A stretch of 64,000 bases of DNA from Phymatolithon calcareum (taxonomy: Eukaryota > Rhodophyta > Florideophyceae > Hapalidiales), in assembly GCA_977006965.1 (NCBI GenBank), contig OZ345368.1, positions 930,001 through 994,000 of the forward strand. Direction: 5' to 3'. How positions within the stretch are numbered: the stretch's first letter is position 1; each line of letters starts with the position of its first letter. The position numbers were made by a program, and so were the translations under genes. The notes under the pieces are model-generated. The model worked only from the letters and a program-made list of their open reading frames with translations. It was not told the origin of the DNA and ran no database searches. Positions 20,692 through 29,337 of the stretch are shown piece after piece.

Positions 20692-21080
20692 AGCTATTTA
20701 ACTGCCTACGCCTCACGCTTTCCAAACGAGAATCGCCCCCAACAGCGCGCACAACTACCTTGACGACAATCGAAAGCGGATTAGAGCGACAAGATCTTCG
20801 CGAGCATAGCTCCCACTGCGCGGCTTTGAGCCACGCATAAATTTGTCCCTTTGTGAACAAGCTGGCGAAAGCGCGTTTGTTCAGGAGACTTCGTCTCGCC
20901 TTGCGGTGTCGATCACCGCGCCCTCCACCGCCACTCTCAAGCTAAGATTTCAATTCAAATAGTAAGTTTTTCTGCCCCTCTCCACCGCCATTCCGGCATC
21001 CCGCACTTTGCTAACTTGCTTGCTTTGTTCGACACTGTTCGTTTTTTACTTCCAGGTGTTTACTGAATAATTATTTCCAG
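20692..21080 (+). promoter_or_regulatory. Promoter and 5'-UTR intron of the 488-aa gene
   Basis: A TATTTAA box at 20695-20701 is followed by an untranslated exon and an intron from GTAAGTTTTT (20962) to TTTCCAG (21080); an alternative acceptor CTTCCAG ends near 21056. The box, exon and donor are duplicated in inverted orientation at 15.3-15.6 kb. The GC-rich DNA just upstream (20340-20690) is also part of that duplication. A 177-codon minus-strand frame across it is not supported. Confidence 0.6.
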
Positions 21081-21082
21081 CA

Positions 21083-22549
21083 ATGGTTCGCCCCGTCTAC
21101 TCTACCCGACCGACGGCTCCTGGAAACGCAACTAGACCCCAGACGACCATGTCGAACTTCACGGCTGTGCGCATTCCGGCCATCCGCGTGTCTGCCGCTA
21201 CTTCCTTCCGCCCGTTCTCCGTCATACGTCCGATAACCCCGACGCCGAACAACTCACCCCACCAGGACCGTCTCGACATCCCCATCGCAAACATAAGTCC
21301 CACCGGCAACACATCCGCCGTCGAGGTGCCGGCCTACAACCTCCCGCCGTCGATCCATCGCCGTATGTCTGCCCGTGCTGGGAGCACCGTCAGCACAGCG
21401 GAGACCGTGTCCAGCACGCTCGTGCTGGACGACGCCAATCCGCCCCCGACTAATGACGGTAGTCGCACCTCAAGCCTCTTCAAATGGATTTTCGGGTCGC
21501 GCACAAATTCCACCAGTGTGTTTTCCCGTCACAACTCCGCCTCGTCTTCCAATCCCGTCCCGCATTTCACGCACACGGGCTCACTGAGCTCCATTATGGC
21601 CCGTGCCGCGGATGAACTTGTCCCGCATCGTCGCCCGGTGCTCGTCGAGGGTCGTGAGCCGGGCACACTCACCCCTGAGGGTAGTCATCAGTGGTTGGAG
21701 AATGCTCATCGGGCCAAGCACATTCGTAACACCGCTCTCCCGCCGGCGCGGCGTGAGTTTAACGGTGAACGACCGGCCGTGTTCGCGGCGGCCAGCGCGG
21801 CCGCCATGCATCGCGCACTGGAATTGGAATGGGAGAATGGTGAGGTGCTTGTGCGAAGCATTCGCATTCGCGGTCTCGACGTGAACAGGGATGATGCACA
21901 GGGTGTTGTGGATTATTTCGCGGTTACGGACGCTTTTGTTCGGGCTTATTTCACGGGTTCCGACGTCGTGCTTGGGCACACCGGTCGTGAGGAAAGACAG
22001 GAACTACGCTCCCGTGCACTGGAGGCACTTGAGTTGTTTTCTAAGGCACGTAAGGCGTTGCTGGAGTATCAGGGAATGGATAATGTGCATGACTTTATCG
22101 GCACGGCGGAAGTGGCTCAACTTTGCACGCTGGCCGTCACCAAGGCGGAGGCTTGCGGAAGGGGAATGCTTGTTCATGCTGATTTGAGGGATATTGCAAC
22201 GGAGATTTCAATGGCGCCTGGAGGGACATTCCTGGTCCTCATGCTTGCGCGCGGCGCGGCAGGGACGCAGAGGAGGGTGAATAGATGGGCGAAACAGGTG
22301 CTTTTCCCGAGTGGATGGCGGCGCGCAATTGGTATGTGTTGTGTGCGTCGACTGATGAAGCAGTTTTATCTCCTTCATGGCGCACATGTGCATGTGTTCA
22401 GCAAGGCAGAGGTCGAATATCGCGCCAAATTCGATATGAGGGGTCCTGCTGCGAGCACGGCTGAGGCGAGAAGGAGAGCTGCTTCGGCGGCATCGCAGGA
22501 AACAGTGCAGTCGAAAGTGTCACGTACGACGATTGAGACGAGCAACTAA
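21083..22549 (+). CDS. Unknown 488-aa protein
   Basis: I do not recognise this protein. The ATG follows the predicted intron by two bases (CAATGG). Residues 1-190 are Ser/Thr/Pro-rich and probably disordered, with a short conserved-looking patch (RTSSLFKWIFGS, ~130) that resembles the 193-aa family. Residues ~190-450 look folded and helical: WLENAHRAKHIRNTALPPARREF, MHRALELEWENGEVLVRSIRIRG, DYFAVTDAFVRAYFTGSDVV, ALEALELFSKARKALLEYQ and DLRDIATEIS. A hydrophobic stretch, GGTFLVLMLARGA, is too short to call a membrane helix. The tail is Ala/Arg-rich. No catalytic motif is evident. A truncated partner exists at 15.1-16 kb. The frame is long, GC-biased at third positions like its neighbours, and has a matched promoter, so it is very likely a real gene. 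Confidence 0.85.
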   Translation: MVRPVYSTRPTAPGNATRPQTTMSNFTAVRIPAIRVSAATSFRPFSVIRPITPTPNNSPHQDRLDIPIANISPTGNTSAVEVPAYNLPPSIHRRMSARAGSTVSTAETVSSTLVLDDANPPPTNDGSRTSSLFKWIFGSRTNSTSVFSRHNSASSSNPVPHFTHTGSLSSIMARAADELVPHRRPVLVEGREPGTLTPEGSHQWLENAHRAKHIRNTALPPARREFNGERPAVFAAASAAAMHRALELEWENGEVLVRSIRIRGLDVNRDDAQGVVDYFAVTDAFVRAYFTGSDVVLGHTGREERQELRSRALEALELFSKARKALLEYQGMDNVHDFIGTAEVAQLCTLAVTKAEACGRGMLVHADLRDIATEISMAPGGTFLVLMLARGAAGTQRRVNRWAKQVLFPSGWRRAIGMCCVRRLMKQFYLLHGAHVHVFSKAEVEYRAKFDMRGPAASTAEARRRAASAASQETVQSKVSRTTIETSN

Positions 22550-22921
22550 ACGAGAGGCTCCGTCGTGCATGCCCCAAGACCGTGCAATCAGGTCAGGGGT
22601 ATGCAATACAGTCTTGCGATGAAGCGGCGAGAGGAATATTTTGGCTGGTGTAAGCATTGTGAAGAACGAGACTTGAATTGAGGACATTTGTACGACGCTA
22701 ACTGGTGCATTGCCCACTTTTTGTAACTACGTAGCCCTCCGTAAGGAAAGCGGACAGGAGCGCATGGTACAGTAGTGCTTTGTTTGCAAAAGTCGCCAAC
22801 TCTCGGTCGCGGTCCTCCTAGTCGGGTCACGAAGGTGTGCTAACGGCAACGCTGTGTCGCACTCCCCGCACTCCACCCACTCACTCACTTCTGCGAAAGA
22901 TTAAGTGTTCACACCGCCGTT

Positions 22922-22930
22922 GTATATAGT
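22922..22930 (+). promoter_or_regulatory. TATA box of the kinase gene
   Basis: GTATATAGT at about 22922 lies ~140 bp before the ATG at 23061, with a pyrimidine-rich leader between. The region 22550-22900 between the two genes holds nothing else recognisable. Confidence 0.5.
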
Positions 22931-23060
22931 TTTACTCGCTCTGCCGTTTCCTAAACTTATCAATCAAAACCAATCTTACACCCCCGACTCTTCCGCCTTT
23001 TCCCTTCGTCGCCCACGCGGTTCCTGCCACCCCACCCTGTGTCCGCCCACCGCGCGCGCC

Positions 23061-24815
23061 ATGGTATCCGCACGCGGGCCTCTGCTTGCGGGCTGGATTC
23101 TCGTGCGCGTCGGCCGGCTGGCACGTACGCGTCGACGCTACGTTTCACTTCGCCGCGACCTTGTGTTGGAGGTTGGCAATTTGCAAATTCGTATCGTGGG
23201 CGGCGTGGTATCCCCCGCGCCACGCGAGCGCGCGCTGAGATTGCGCATCAGACCGCATCCGCAGGTACGACTTGTGTTGGACACGCAGTTACAATTTGCA
23301 AAATGGAACGACGCATTACAAACCGCAGCGTTATGGGATCTCGAGCGATTTTACACGGTTGCACAACCGGCGCCACCGCTTGCACATGGAAGATTCTCAC
23401 TTGTACGGTCTGCAACCGTACTGCCGTCGAGATTAAGGGTCGGACCCTGTCCGGCTGTGTACACGCCGCGATTGGACCATTTCTTCGTGCCATGTGCTAC
23501 ACATCCTTCGTTCGCACCGGCGGAACATAACGGTGAACGAACGCGCACACCGCAGCGAAAGATACGCGCGTCTGTTTCGGATTGCGGCCCGGGTGGATTC
23601 ACACAGTGGGATTGCGATGACGATGATCTGGAAACTCTGGACACGGAGGATGACGCCGCGTCCGCCGTCACCGCGGGATTTGTCGCCGTTACCGCCATTG
23701 GATCGGGCTACGGCGACCGCGCCGCTATGGATGCTGCGCCGGACTCGGCGGGTCCGCGGCGGGGCCGCAATTCATTCGGGTCGTTTCAGGCGGCGGCTAC
23801 GGCGGCTGCGAGATCGTTGCGGACACCGATGTGGAGAAAGGGGGAGGTGGCGGAGGGAGAGGCTGTGCGGACGGATGCGACCGTGATGCCGGGTAATTAT
23901 TCCGCGGCGCAACTTCTACGCGTGCAGACGGGACTCTCACCGGCGTTACGAGCCAGTCTTGAGGGGACGGAGTATCGCGGTTCGCAGGAAGTTGTGGTGA
24001 AGTCGGTGGCGCGAGACGGATTGGGACGTGCTGTGGCGGCTTCTGAGGCACTTGTGGCGCATGCGCATTTGCGACATCATGGGCTGACGCGTGTGTTGGA
24101 TGTGTTTGAGACGCCGCAGGTGCTTCATTCCGTCATGGAGGCGTTATCAGGGCCTACTTTGGAGGAACGGTTGACGGAGGAGGGGCCGCTGGATTCAAGA
24201 TCTGCGGCGCGGGCGTTTCGGACGTTGTTGAAAGCGGTGGGGTATTTACATGCTTGTGGAATTGTTCATTGGGATATTCGAGCAGCTAATGTGGTATTGC
24301 AACTCGGTGCGACGGCGCAGCCGAAACTACTTGATTTCGGATCGGCTAGACCTATCGATCCTTATACTGGGGTTTTGAAAGATGATGATTCGGTGTTTAC
24401 TGCGCGACGTCCGCTACCGTGTATGTTTACTGCGGCACCGGAATTGTTGGCGGTGAAGGGACATTTGTATGCGCCGAAAACGGATATGTGGCAGATGGGA
24501 TGTTTGCTTTATCGTATGTTGGTGGGACGACCGGCGTTTGGACCGAGACCGAAGGATGAAGATGAGGATAAATCTAGGGCGCCGAATAATGCTAGACAGC
24601 AGAGTGCAAGGGTAAGAAGAGCTATTTTCGAGTTTTCGAAAATGAGATCGGGGCCGAGGGTGGAGTTTCTGTTCAAACTTGAACATACCGCTGGTGTGCA
24701 AGTGGACCCTAATGCGAGACTGCTTATTTCACAGCTTCTTACGCCGAATCCGAGAATGAGACCGAATGCGCTGCATTGTTTGCAGACTTCGCCGTTCTTG
24801 CAGAAGATGGGGTAG
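23061..24815 (+). CDS. Divergent protein kinase-like protein
   Basis: The protein has 584 residues from the ATG at 23061; the frame is open upstream only to a GTG, which I reject. Residues 1-290 are an unrecognised, low-complexity region. A kinase domain spans ~300-580. K314 (VVVKSVA) is the candidate beta-3 lysine, E329 the alpha-C glutamate, and the catalytic loop is H403-W404-D405-I-R-A-A-N410 instead of HRDLKxxN. D425-F-G (LLDFGSA) and an A-P-E at 459-461 (AAPELL) are intact, followed by TDMWQMGCLLYRMLVGRPAF. No clear Gly-rich loop is visible, and the HRD Arg is replaced by Trp. The Asp, Asn, DFG and beta-3 Lys are kept, so catalysis is possible, although activation-loop control through the HRD Arg would be lost. 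It is probably Ser/Thr type; family unassigned. It is intronless. Confidence 0.9.
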   Translation: MVSARGPLLAGWILVRVGRLARTRRRYVSLRRDLVLEVGNLQIRIVGGVVSPAPRERALRLRIRPHPQVRLVLDTQLQFAKWNDALQTAALWDLERFYTVAQPAPPLAHGRFSLVRSATVLPSRLRVGPCPAVYTPRLDHFFVPCATHPSFAPAEHNGERTRTPQRKIRASVSDCGPGGFTQWDCDDDDLETLDTEDDAASAVTAGFVAVTAIGSGYGDRAAMDAAPDSAGPRRGRNSFGSFQAAATAAARSLRTPMWRKGEVAEGEAVRTDATVMPGNYSAAQLLRVQTGLSPALRASLEGTEYRGSQEVVVKSVARDGLGRAVAASEALVAHAHLRHHGLTRVLDVFETPQVLHSVMEALSGPTLEERLTEEGPLDSRSAARAFRTLLKAVGYLHACGIVHWDIRAANVVLQLGATAQPKLLDFGSARPIDPYTGVLKDDDSVFTARRPLPCMFTAAPELLAVKGHLYAPKTDMWQMGCLLYRMLVGRPAFGPRPKDEDEDKSRAPNNARQQSARVRRAIFEFSKMRSGPRVEFLFKLEHTAGVQVDPNARLLISQLLTPNPRMRPNALHCLQTSPFLQKMG

Positions 24816-25359
24816 GTGGATGGACGGGTGAAGCTTGTTTGTAGGGGTGAACATTGTTGGGCAGTGTTGTACATAGCATATATAGGGTTCTATTTGCCGT
24901 TTGTCGACCGGCTAATTTTGCACTGGGTCATTTCGGCTTGTTGCCCGTGCTCAGCTCCTGCACCATGTGATTTCGTTCTGAAAGAGGGCAGGCAGGTTGT
25001 GAACTCTAATCTCAAGTCAATTGCTGTGTCGAGGTTTTCCAAATTGTATGGACTGGCTCTTCATTTATTGGCATTCAATATTTCTCATTGCGGTCACCTT
25101 GCTCTTTATATAATAATAAAAAGAAGTCTCTCGAAAGAAGTGCGCGAGCATTTCTTTTGCCAGTGGCTCTCTCCTCGTCGCCAAGAATTTTGCGCGAAGA
25201 CGTCGCGCGATAATATCCTCCGACTTCGTGTTCTAAAATTTTTGCAATCGACACAAATATCATACATCTTGAGTGAACACAAAAGTAACTTTCTCGATAT
25301 GTAATTTCCTTCAAAAAAATAAACTTTTGTAACGACACGTTGAACGAGTTACGCATATA

Positions 25360-25412
25360 ATCACAACGATAACAGCGCACAACCATGATTTGTGCTTTGT
25401 TATCGTTGTGAT
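25360..25412. repeat. Hairpin-forming inverted repeat
   Basis: Arms 25360-25382 and 25390-25412 (ATCACAACGATAACA... / ...TGTTATCGTTGTGAT) pair at 21 of 23 positions around a 7-base loop. It lies between the kinase gene's 3' end and a convergent GTPase gene, so it could be a MITE or a transcript-end structure. AATAAA at ~25317 may serve the kinase mRNA. Confidence 0.7.
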
Positions 25413-25596
25413 GATACATGTCATACAGTATGCTTCACTCGTTCATTCGCCCCGTACTGTACAGTACAGTACTCCGTTTCCAGCTCCAGTGATGATATCC
25501 TTCATATGGCCCCAATTGTCCCTTCATACATGTCCTTCCTGATCAGGGGGGCCAATCCCTTTGGCCCAGTTGTCTACGTTACAACAATCGTGAGGT

Positions 25597-25953
25597 CAGG
25601 GGAGTGTTATGGGGGGGAGTAACACGAACCCCTTATCATACCGATTTTTTGGATTTGCGTCTATAGTGTGTGTTTGATATAATTTTGCAGAGATTAATTG
25701 CTTCATAAAAAGAAGAATGAAAGCTGAAAATATGGCCCTCGTTCCCGGAACATTGGGAGTTGCCAATGTAGCGGTCGCTCTCGTTGCAGTATTCGATTTT
25801 GTGGTGAAAAACAATAGAAATATTCTGTAAACAAGAGTTATTATTGATACAGCCTGAACTCATAATTTTTGCCGGCACATCAATGTCATGCTTTTGCAGA
25901 CAAGTTTTGAAACAAAAAAAATCAGTGTTACTCCTCCCCATAACATTCCCCTG
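25597..25953. mobile_element. hAT-type MITE, 357 bp
   Basis: It has 29-bp terminal inverted repeats (CAGGGGAGTGTTATGGGG... at 25597-25625 and its complement at 25925-25953) with two mismatches. It is flanked by GTGAGGT at 25590-25596 and 25954-25960; the flank is 7 bp exact, while hAT normally makes 8 bp. CAGGGG termini are typical of hAT elements. There is no transposase; a ~100-codon frame inside is not supported. Confidence 0.85.
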
Positions 25954-25960
25954 GTGAGGT

Positions 25961-25988
25961 AATTAGGAGTATGATCATACTCCTAATT
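25961..25988. repeat. 28-bp perfect palindrome
   Basis: AATTAGGAGTATGA is followed by its exact reverse complement, directly abutting the MITE's right target duplication. Function unknown; it may be the preferred insertion context or a separate short foldback. Confidence 0.85.
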
Positions 25989-26083
25989 GCCATCGATATA
26001 GTTTTTTATTAGTATTTTTCAATTTCTTGAATTATCTGATACATGTATCATAATCTGATTCCAAAACCTATAAGAGCACAATG

Positions 26084-27151
26084 TTAAGAGCAAAAAAAAA
26101 AAAAGCACAAACCGGTGCACCATCTGCACCATCTTGAAGAGTAGCAACCGTGCAGGTTTGACCGTGCGTTCACATGTACACTTTCTTCGATGGACCGGTA
26201 GGACGCGCGAACCGCGTCTGCTAGTACCCCGTCTCCGCCATCTTCGCGTTGTCTGCCTTCCTGAAGGGCTATAAAAGGGACATCTTGATCGTCTGCCACA
26301 TTCTCTTCCATCTTTTCCTCCTCGATATTCTGCACTTCATTTGATCTCTGTGAATTCTTCGACGTTTGCTCTCGCAGCAATTGCTCCAGTGCGCTGATTC
26401 GCTTTTCAGAAGCCATCTTTTGTAGATGGCACTCCGCCCCCATTTCCCTAAATTCTTCTCCCTTTGCATTCTCGATTCCGCTCATGCGAAGCTCCGCAGC
26501 CTCCAGAAGCTTCTTCAGGTTTTGCGTTTCAACGCTAGATACCACGGTGCACAATGGCTTCATCACAGGAAGGCCATGGAATAGGAGGTTCAACGCCTTC
26601 GTCATGTGACATTGATCTTTTGCCCCCACAAGAGAGGTCTCCATTGGCACGTAGCACCAGTGGCTTGTCTGCCGACCATCCGTCAACTTTTTTCGCATTC
26701 TGCATTCCGCCTCCGGGTTTTCTCGTATCTTGGCCTCAACAGGCTCTTCCATTTTGTTGATTATAACCCCGAAACGGTCGTTGGTGTCCACCGAAATAGC
26801 ATCGAGCACGAGTTGTATGGTGAGCTTGTCGCTTTTTCTCACTCGGCCTCCATCCAAAGTGACAACGAACGCAATCTTTAGAGCTACATTTGCGGAGAGT
26901 AACTTGTCCAGCTCTTCACCTGCTTGCTTACAAAGAGAGATATTGTAGAGACCGGGGGTGTCGTACAGCGTCAAGTTCCTCATCGGAAATGCTTGAAGAA
27001 CTTGAGTCAGACCTTCACATGAGCTGGCCCCACTTCTAAACTGAGGACTTCCGGCTAGTCCGTTGAGGAGCGTGCTTTTCCCACCGTCCGGGTTTCCAAC
27101 CAATGCAATTGCTGGCCGGTGAGTAAAGGAGGTCGAGGTGGCTTTGCTCAT
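26084..27151 (-). CDS. AIG1/GIMAP-like GTPase with coiled coil
   Basis: The protein is 355 aa from the ATG at 27151; an upstream TTG-initiated extension crosses a promoter palindrome and is rejected. The GTPase domain has G1 GNPDGGKS (19-26), a G2-like Thr region (SSCEGLTQ), G3 DTPG (64-67) and G4-like NKM (132-134). The spacing and the phrase LYDTPGLYN resemble AIG1/GIMAP or related septin-like GTPases, which often assemble on membranes. Residues ~200-270 form a Leu/Glu/Lys-rich coiled coil. The C-terminus is Cys/Trp-rich and ends in CFFFFCS, encoded by a 14-T run. That could be a lipid-modified or membrane-touching tail, or an accidental read-through of a homopolymer. It is intronless and converges with the kinase gene. 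Fold confidence is high; subfamily is moderate. Confidence 0.85.
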   Translation of the reverse strand: MSKATSTSFTHRPAIALVGNPDGGKSTLLNGLAGSPQFRSGASSCEGLTQVLQAFPMRNLTLYDTPGLYNISLCKQAGEELDKLLSANVALKIAFVVTLDGGRVRKSDKLTIQLVLDAISVDTNDRFGVIINKMEEPVEAKIRENPEAECRMRKKLTDGRQTSHWCYVPMETSLVGAKDQCHMTKALNLLFHGLPVMKPLCTVVSSVETQNLKKLLEAAELRMSGIENAKGEEFREMGAECHLQKMASEKRISALEQLLREQTSKNSQRSNEVQNIEEEKMEENVADDQDVPFIALQEGRQREDGGDGVLADAVRASYRSIEESVHVNARSNLHGCYSSRWCRWCTGLCFFFFCS

Positions 27152-27224
27152 AGTTATTAGAACGTCGATGAAGGGCAAACGTCGATTAGATTTTTCACCC
27201 GTCGCGTGGGGAGACTGAGACTGC

Positions 27225-27246
27225 GGGTCGCGAAATTTCGCGACCC
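27225..27246. promoter_or_regulatory. 22-bp palindrome upstream of the GTPase gene
   Basis: GGGTCGCGAAATTTCGCGACCC (shown as two arms: GGGTCGCGAAA and its complement) is a perfect inverted repeat 75 bp upstream of the GTPase ATG. Its position suggests a dimeric factor binding site or a leader hairpin. Confidence 0.5.
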
Positions 27247-27484
27247 CCAAAACGTCGCGTTTCCGTTTCCGAATGAATTCTATGATGCGCCTGCTTTGCT
27301 GTAGACCTTTTTTGCCGTACAGGTATATAATGATTTAAAACGTTTGAAAAAATAGAGTAATTAATTTAAATTACTTATATACTCACCCAGTTTGCCGTAT
27401 GTTCTTGGTCCCCGGCGATGCAACCCGGTGTCTTCTACCTCGGCGGCGTTGCTCTCGGGCTGTTGGCTGGCTCGCGGTCAGATA

Positions 27485-27545
27485 ACGGGTCGGAAACAAA
27501 GCGGAATCTAGCGTTAACGCTAGATTCCGCTTTGTTTCGACCCCC
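27485..27545. repeat. 46-bp perfect palindrome with extended arms
   Basis: Bases 27493-27538 are a perfect palindrome centred on GTTAAC. With a single bulged G, pairing continues outward through GGGTC/GACCC. It lies ~340 bp upstream of the GTPase start and ~430 bp upstream of eL39. It may be a foldback element or a cruciform; no ORF spans it meaningfully. Confidence 0.85.
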
Positions 27546-27972
27546 TTTCGAAAAAGTGGCATCAGCTCTGGTTCAAAACCCATACACTGTAATGAAAATG
27601 TGTATGATGCGTTACACGTGTATAAACATTTTTCGAACGCCAGAAATTTTACACGTGTTTGTACAAATAATTCGTTTCAATATGTAGATTATGAGTTGCT
27701 GCAGAGCCAGATCATCATATTATTTGGATCATAGCCCCCATCATACTGCTTGTATAAATTATAGTATAATTTTTAGTTGTACTTGATCAGATCGACTGAT
27801 TTCAACATGCTCAAAGATCCATTTCTAAATCAAAACTTGGTCGCCGCCGTCGCCCGCATCATACCGTGCTCTTCCATTCCAGTGATCCGCAATACCCGAA
27901 GGCTGCTTAGCTCGCTTGCCAGTGTAGAGAGCGCCGCGAACAATATCCGGGTTACCGACGCCGTTCGTCAAG

Positions 27973-28260
27973 ATGGTAAGTTTGATTGCTCGTCAATGTT
28001 GCTTATCCGTGTTACTCGCTAGTTCCGACGACGACCATGTCGTATGTGACCCTGTTCCGTTCCTTCACGACAATCGCTGACGGCTTCCTCCTTATCCCTT
28101 CGCGCAGCCGGCCCACAAGACGTTTTTGATCAAGAAGAAGCTTGCGCGAAAGGCGCGTCAAAACCGACAGATCCCGCAGTGGTTCCGGATGAAGACCGAT
28201 AACAAGATCCGTTACAACAACAAGAGGCGCCATTGGCGCCGGACCAAGCTCGGCTTCTAA
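27973..28260 (+). CDS. RPL39: Ribosomal protein eL39 (large subunit)
   Basis: Joining the ATG at 27973-27975 to an exon at 28108-28260 gives exactly 51 residues, the standard eL39 length. It reads [20 protein letters not shown] at the start and [11 protein letters not shown] at the end, with the signature [20 protein letters not shown] between. eL39 lines the peptide exit tunnel of the cytosolic 60S subunit. The intron (27976-28107, 132 nt) begins GTAAGT immediately after the start codon and ends TTCGCGCAG. The gene is easily missed because its coding exon has no start codon of its own. The intron could host regulation or a small RNA, but I see no box motifs. From 28262 to 29337 nothing is supported. 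Confidence 0.97.
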
Positions 28261-29337
28261 GCTGTGTGTGCATTGGTATGCAGGCGAGTTAGTGCGCGTG
28301 CTTATTTGCGGCGTATCGTTTGCGAAGGTGTGTACGAATCCATCGTACATTGCACCCAATATTGTAAATTGGCTTCGCGCGAGAACTGCCCTCTTGCATC
28401 TTTGCATTGCGTACTTGGTGTCGTTTGCTTTGTTTTTGCGGGTGTGCCCTTATGTCTTTAATTTTCAAACTTGCGGCAATCGTAGGGGCTCTTTCCAATT
28501 GTAAATCCTCATACCGCTTTTCTTCCTAGCAAACAGCACATTCAGAACAACCCAGCCGACTGCATTCTCCGCCAGTTAGTGGTCTCTGTGATGCGCAAGA
28601 CATGTTAACATCAGCTTGCTCGTATTGTCTGGTTCCCCGTGCCCTGGAGCACTTAAGCGTATTTCGCATCCCTTACCGACTTTCGGAAACCCCAAATCAT
28701 GGGCACGTTCCCTGACGGGCCCCCACACATTTCCATCGGCTAACATTCATTGATTGTTAGTAAAATCTAAGCAATCCGGTGAGCCTTTCTTTTTATGTAA
28801 GTTCGTCTTGCTTGGCCTGTACAATTAGAGAAGATTTACCTCATTGGACTTCCTGGTTTTCATCATCCTGCCTGCAACATGCTATATTACGAAGTTCTGT
28901 TTCCTAGTTTCCTAAACGTCCACGTTGTCAGCGTTATTCACTTTGGACAAGCTCGATCGACCGTACTTCTGCGCTTTTACTAAAGGCTTCGTTTTGTGTT
29001 TCCCCAGTTTTCTCTTGCTCCGTCGGCAGATCCAAACAAAACCGTGCAAGTTTTAAGGTTCCTGCTCTCCTTGAGGTATGTTTTCTCCTTGCTCTGTATA
29101 GTACGGGAGAGGATGCAGTCAACTGGACTGCGACCCGCCAGCACACTGCTCGATGAAGAGGCGAATGCCTCTCTGGCGAGAAAATGCATTCTAATATGGT
29201 AACAGAAATATTACCAGACTGAGTGACAGTTTTTCATTTCAAGGAAGTCAGTAATGCGTAGGTGCCATGTATCGAAGTCCCCAGCAAGTCACGAAAATAG
29301 CTGAGTTAAACCTCGAGTCATTTTTAGTGCGACAAAT

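Noticed and set aside
20327-20860. Minus-strand frame (177 codons) upstream of the 488-aa gene
   Set aside because: It overlaps the TATA box and untranslated exon of that gene. Partial similarity to a frame at 15599-15976 is explained by the duplicated promoter DNA.
27418-27583. Two overlapping frames with the same peptide on opposite strands (TKRNLALTLDSAL)
   Set aside because: This is the signature of the perfect palindrome at 27493-27538, not of coding.
28012-28407. Minus-strand frame over eL39
   Set aside because: Antisense to the eL39 coding exon; no domain.
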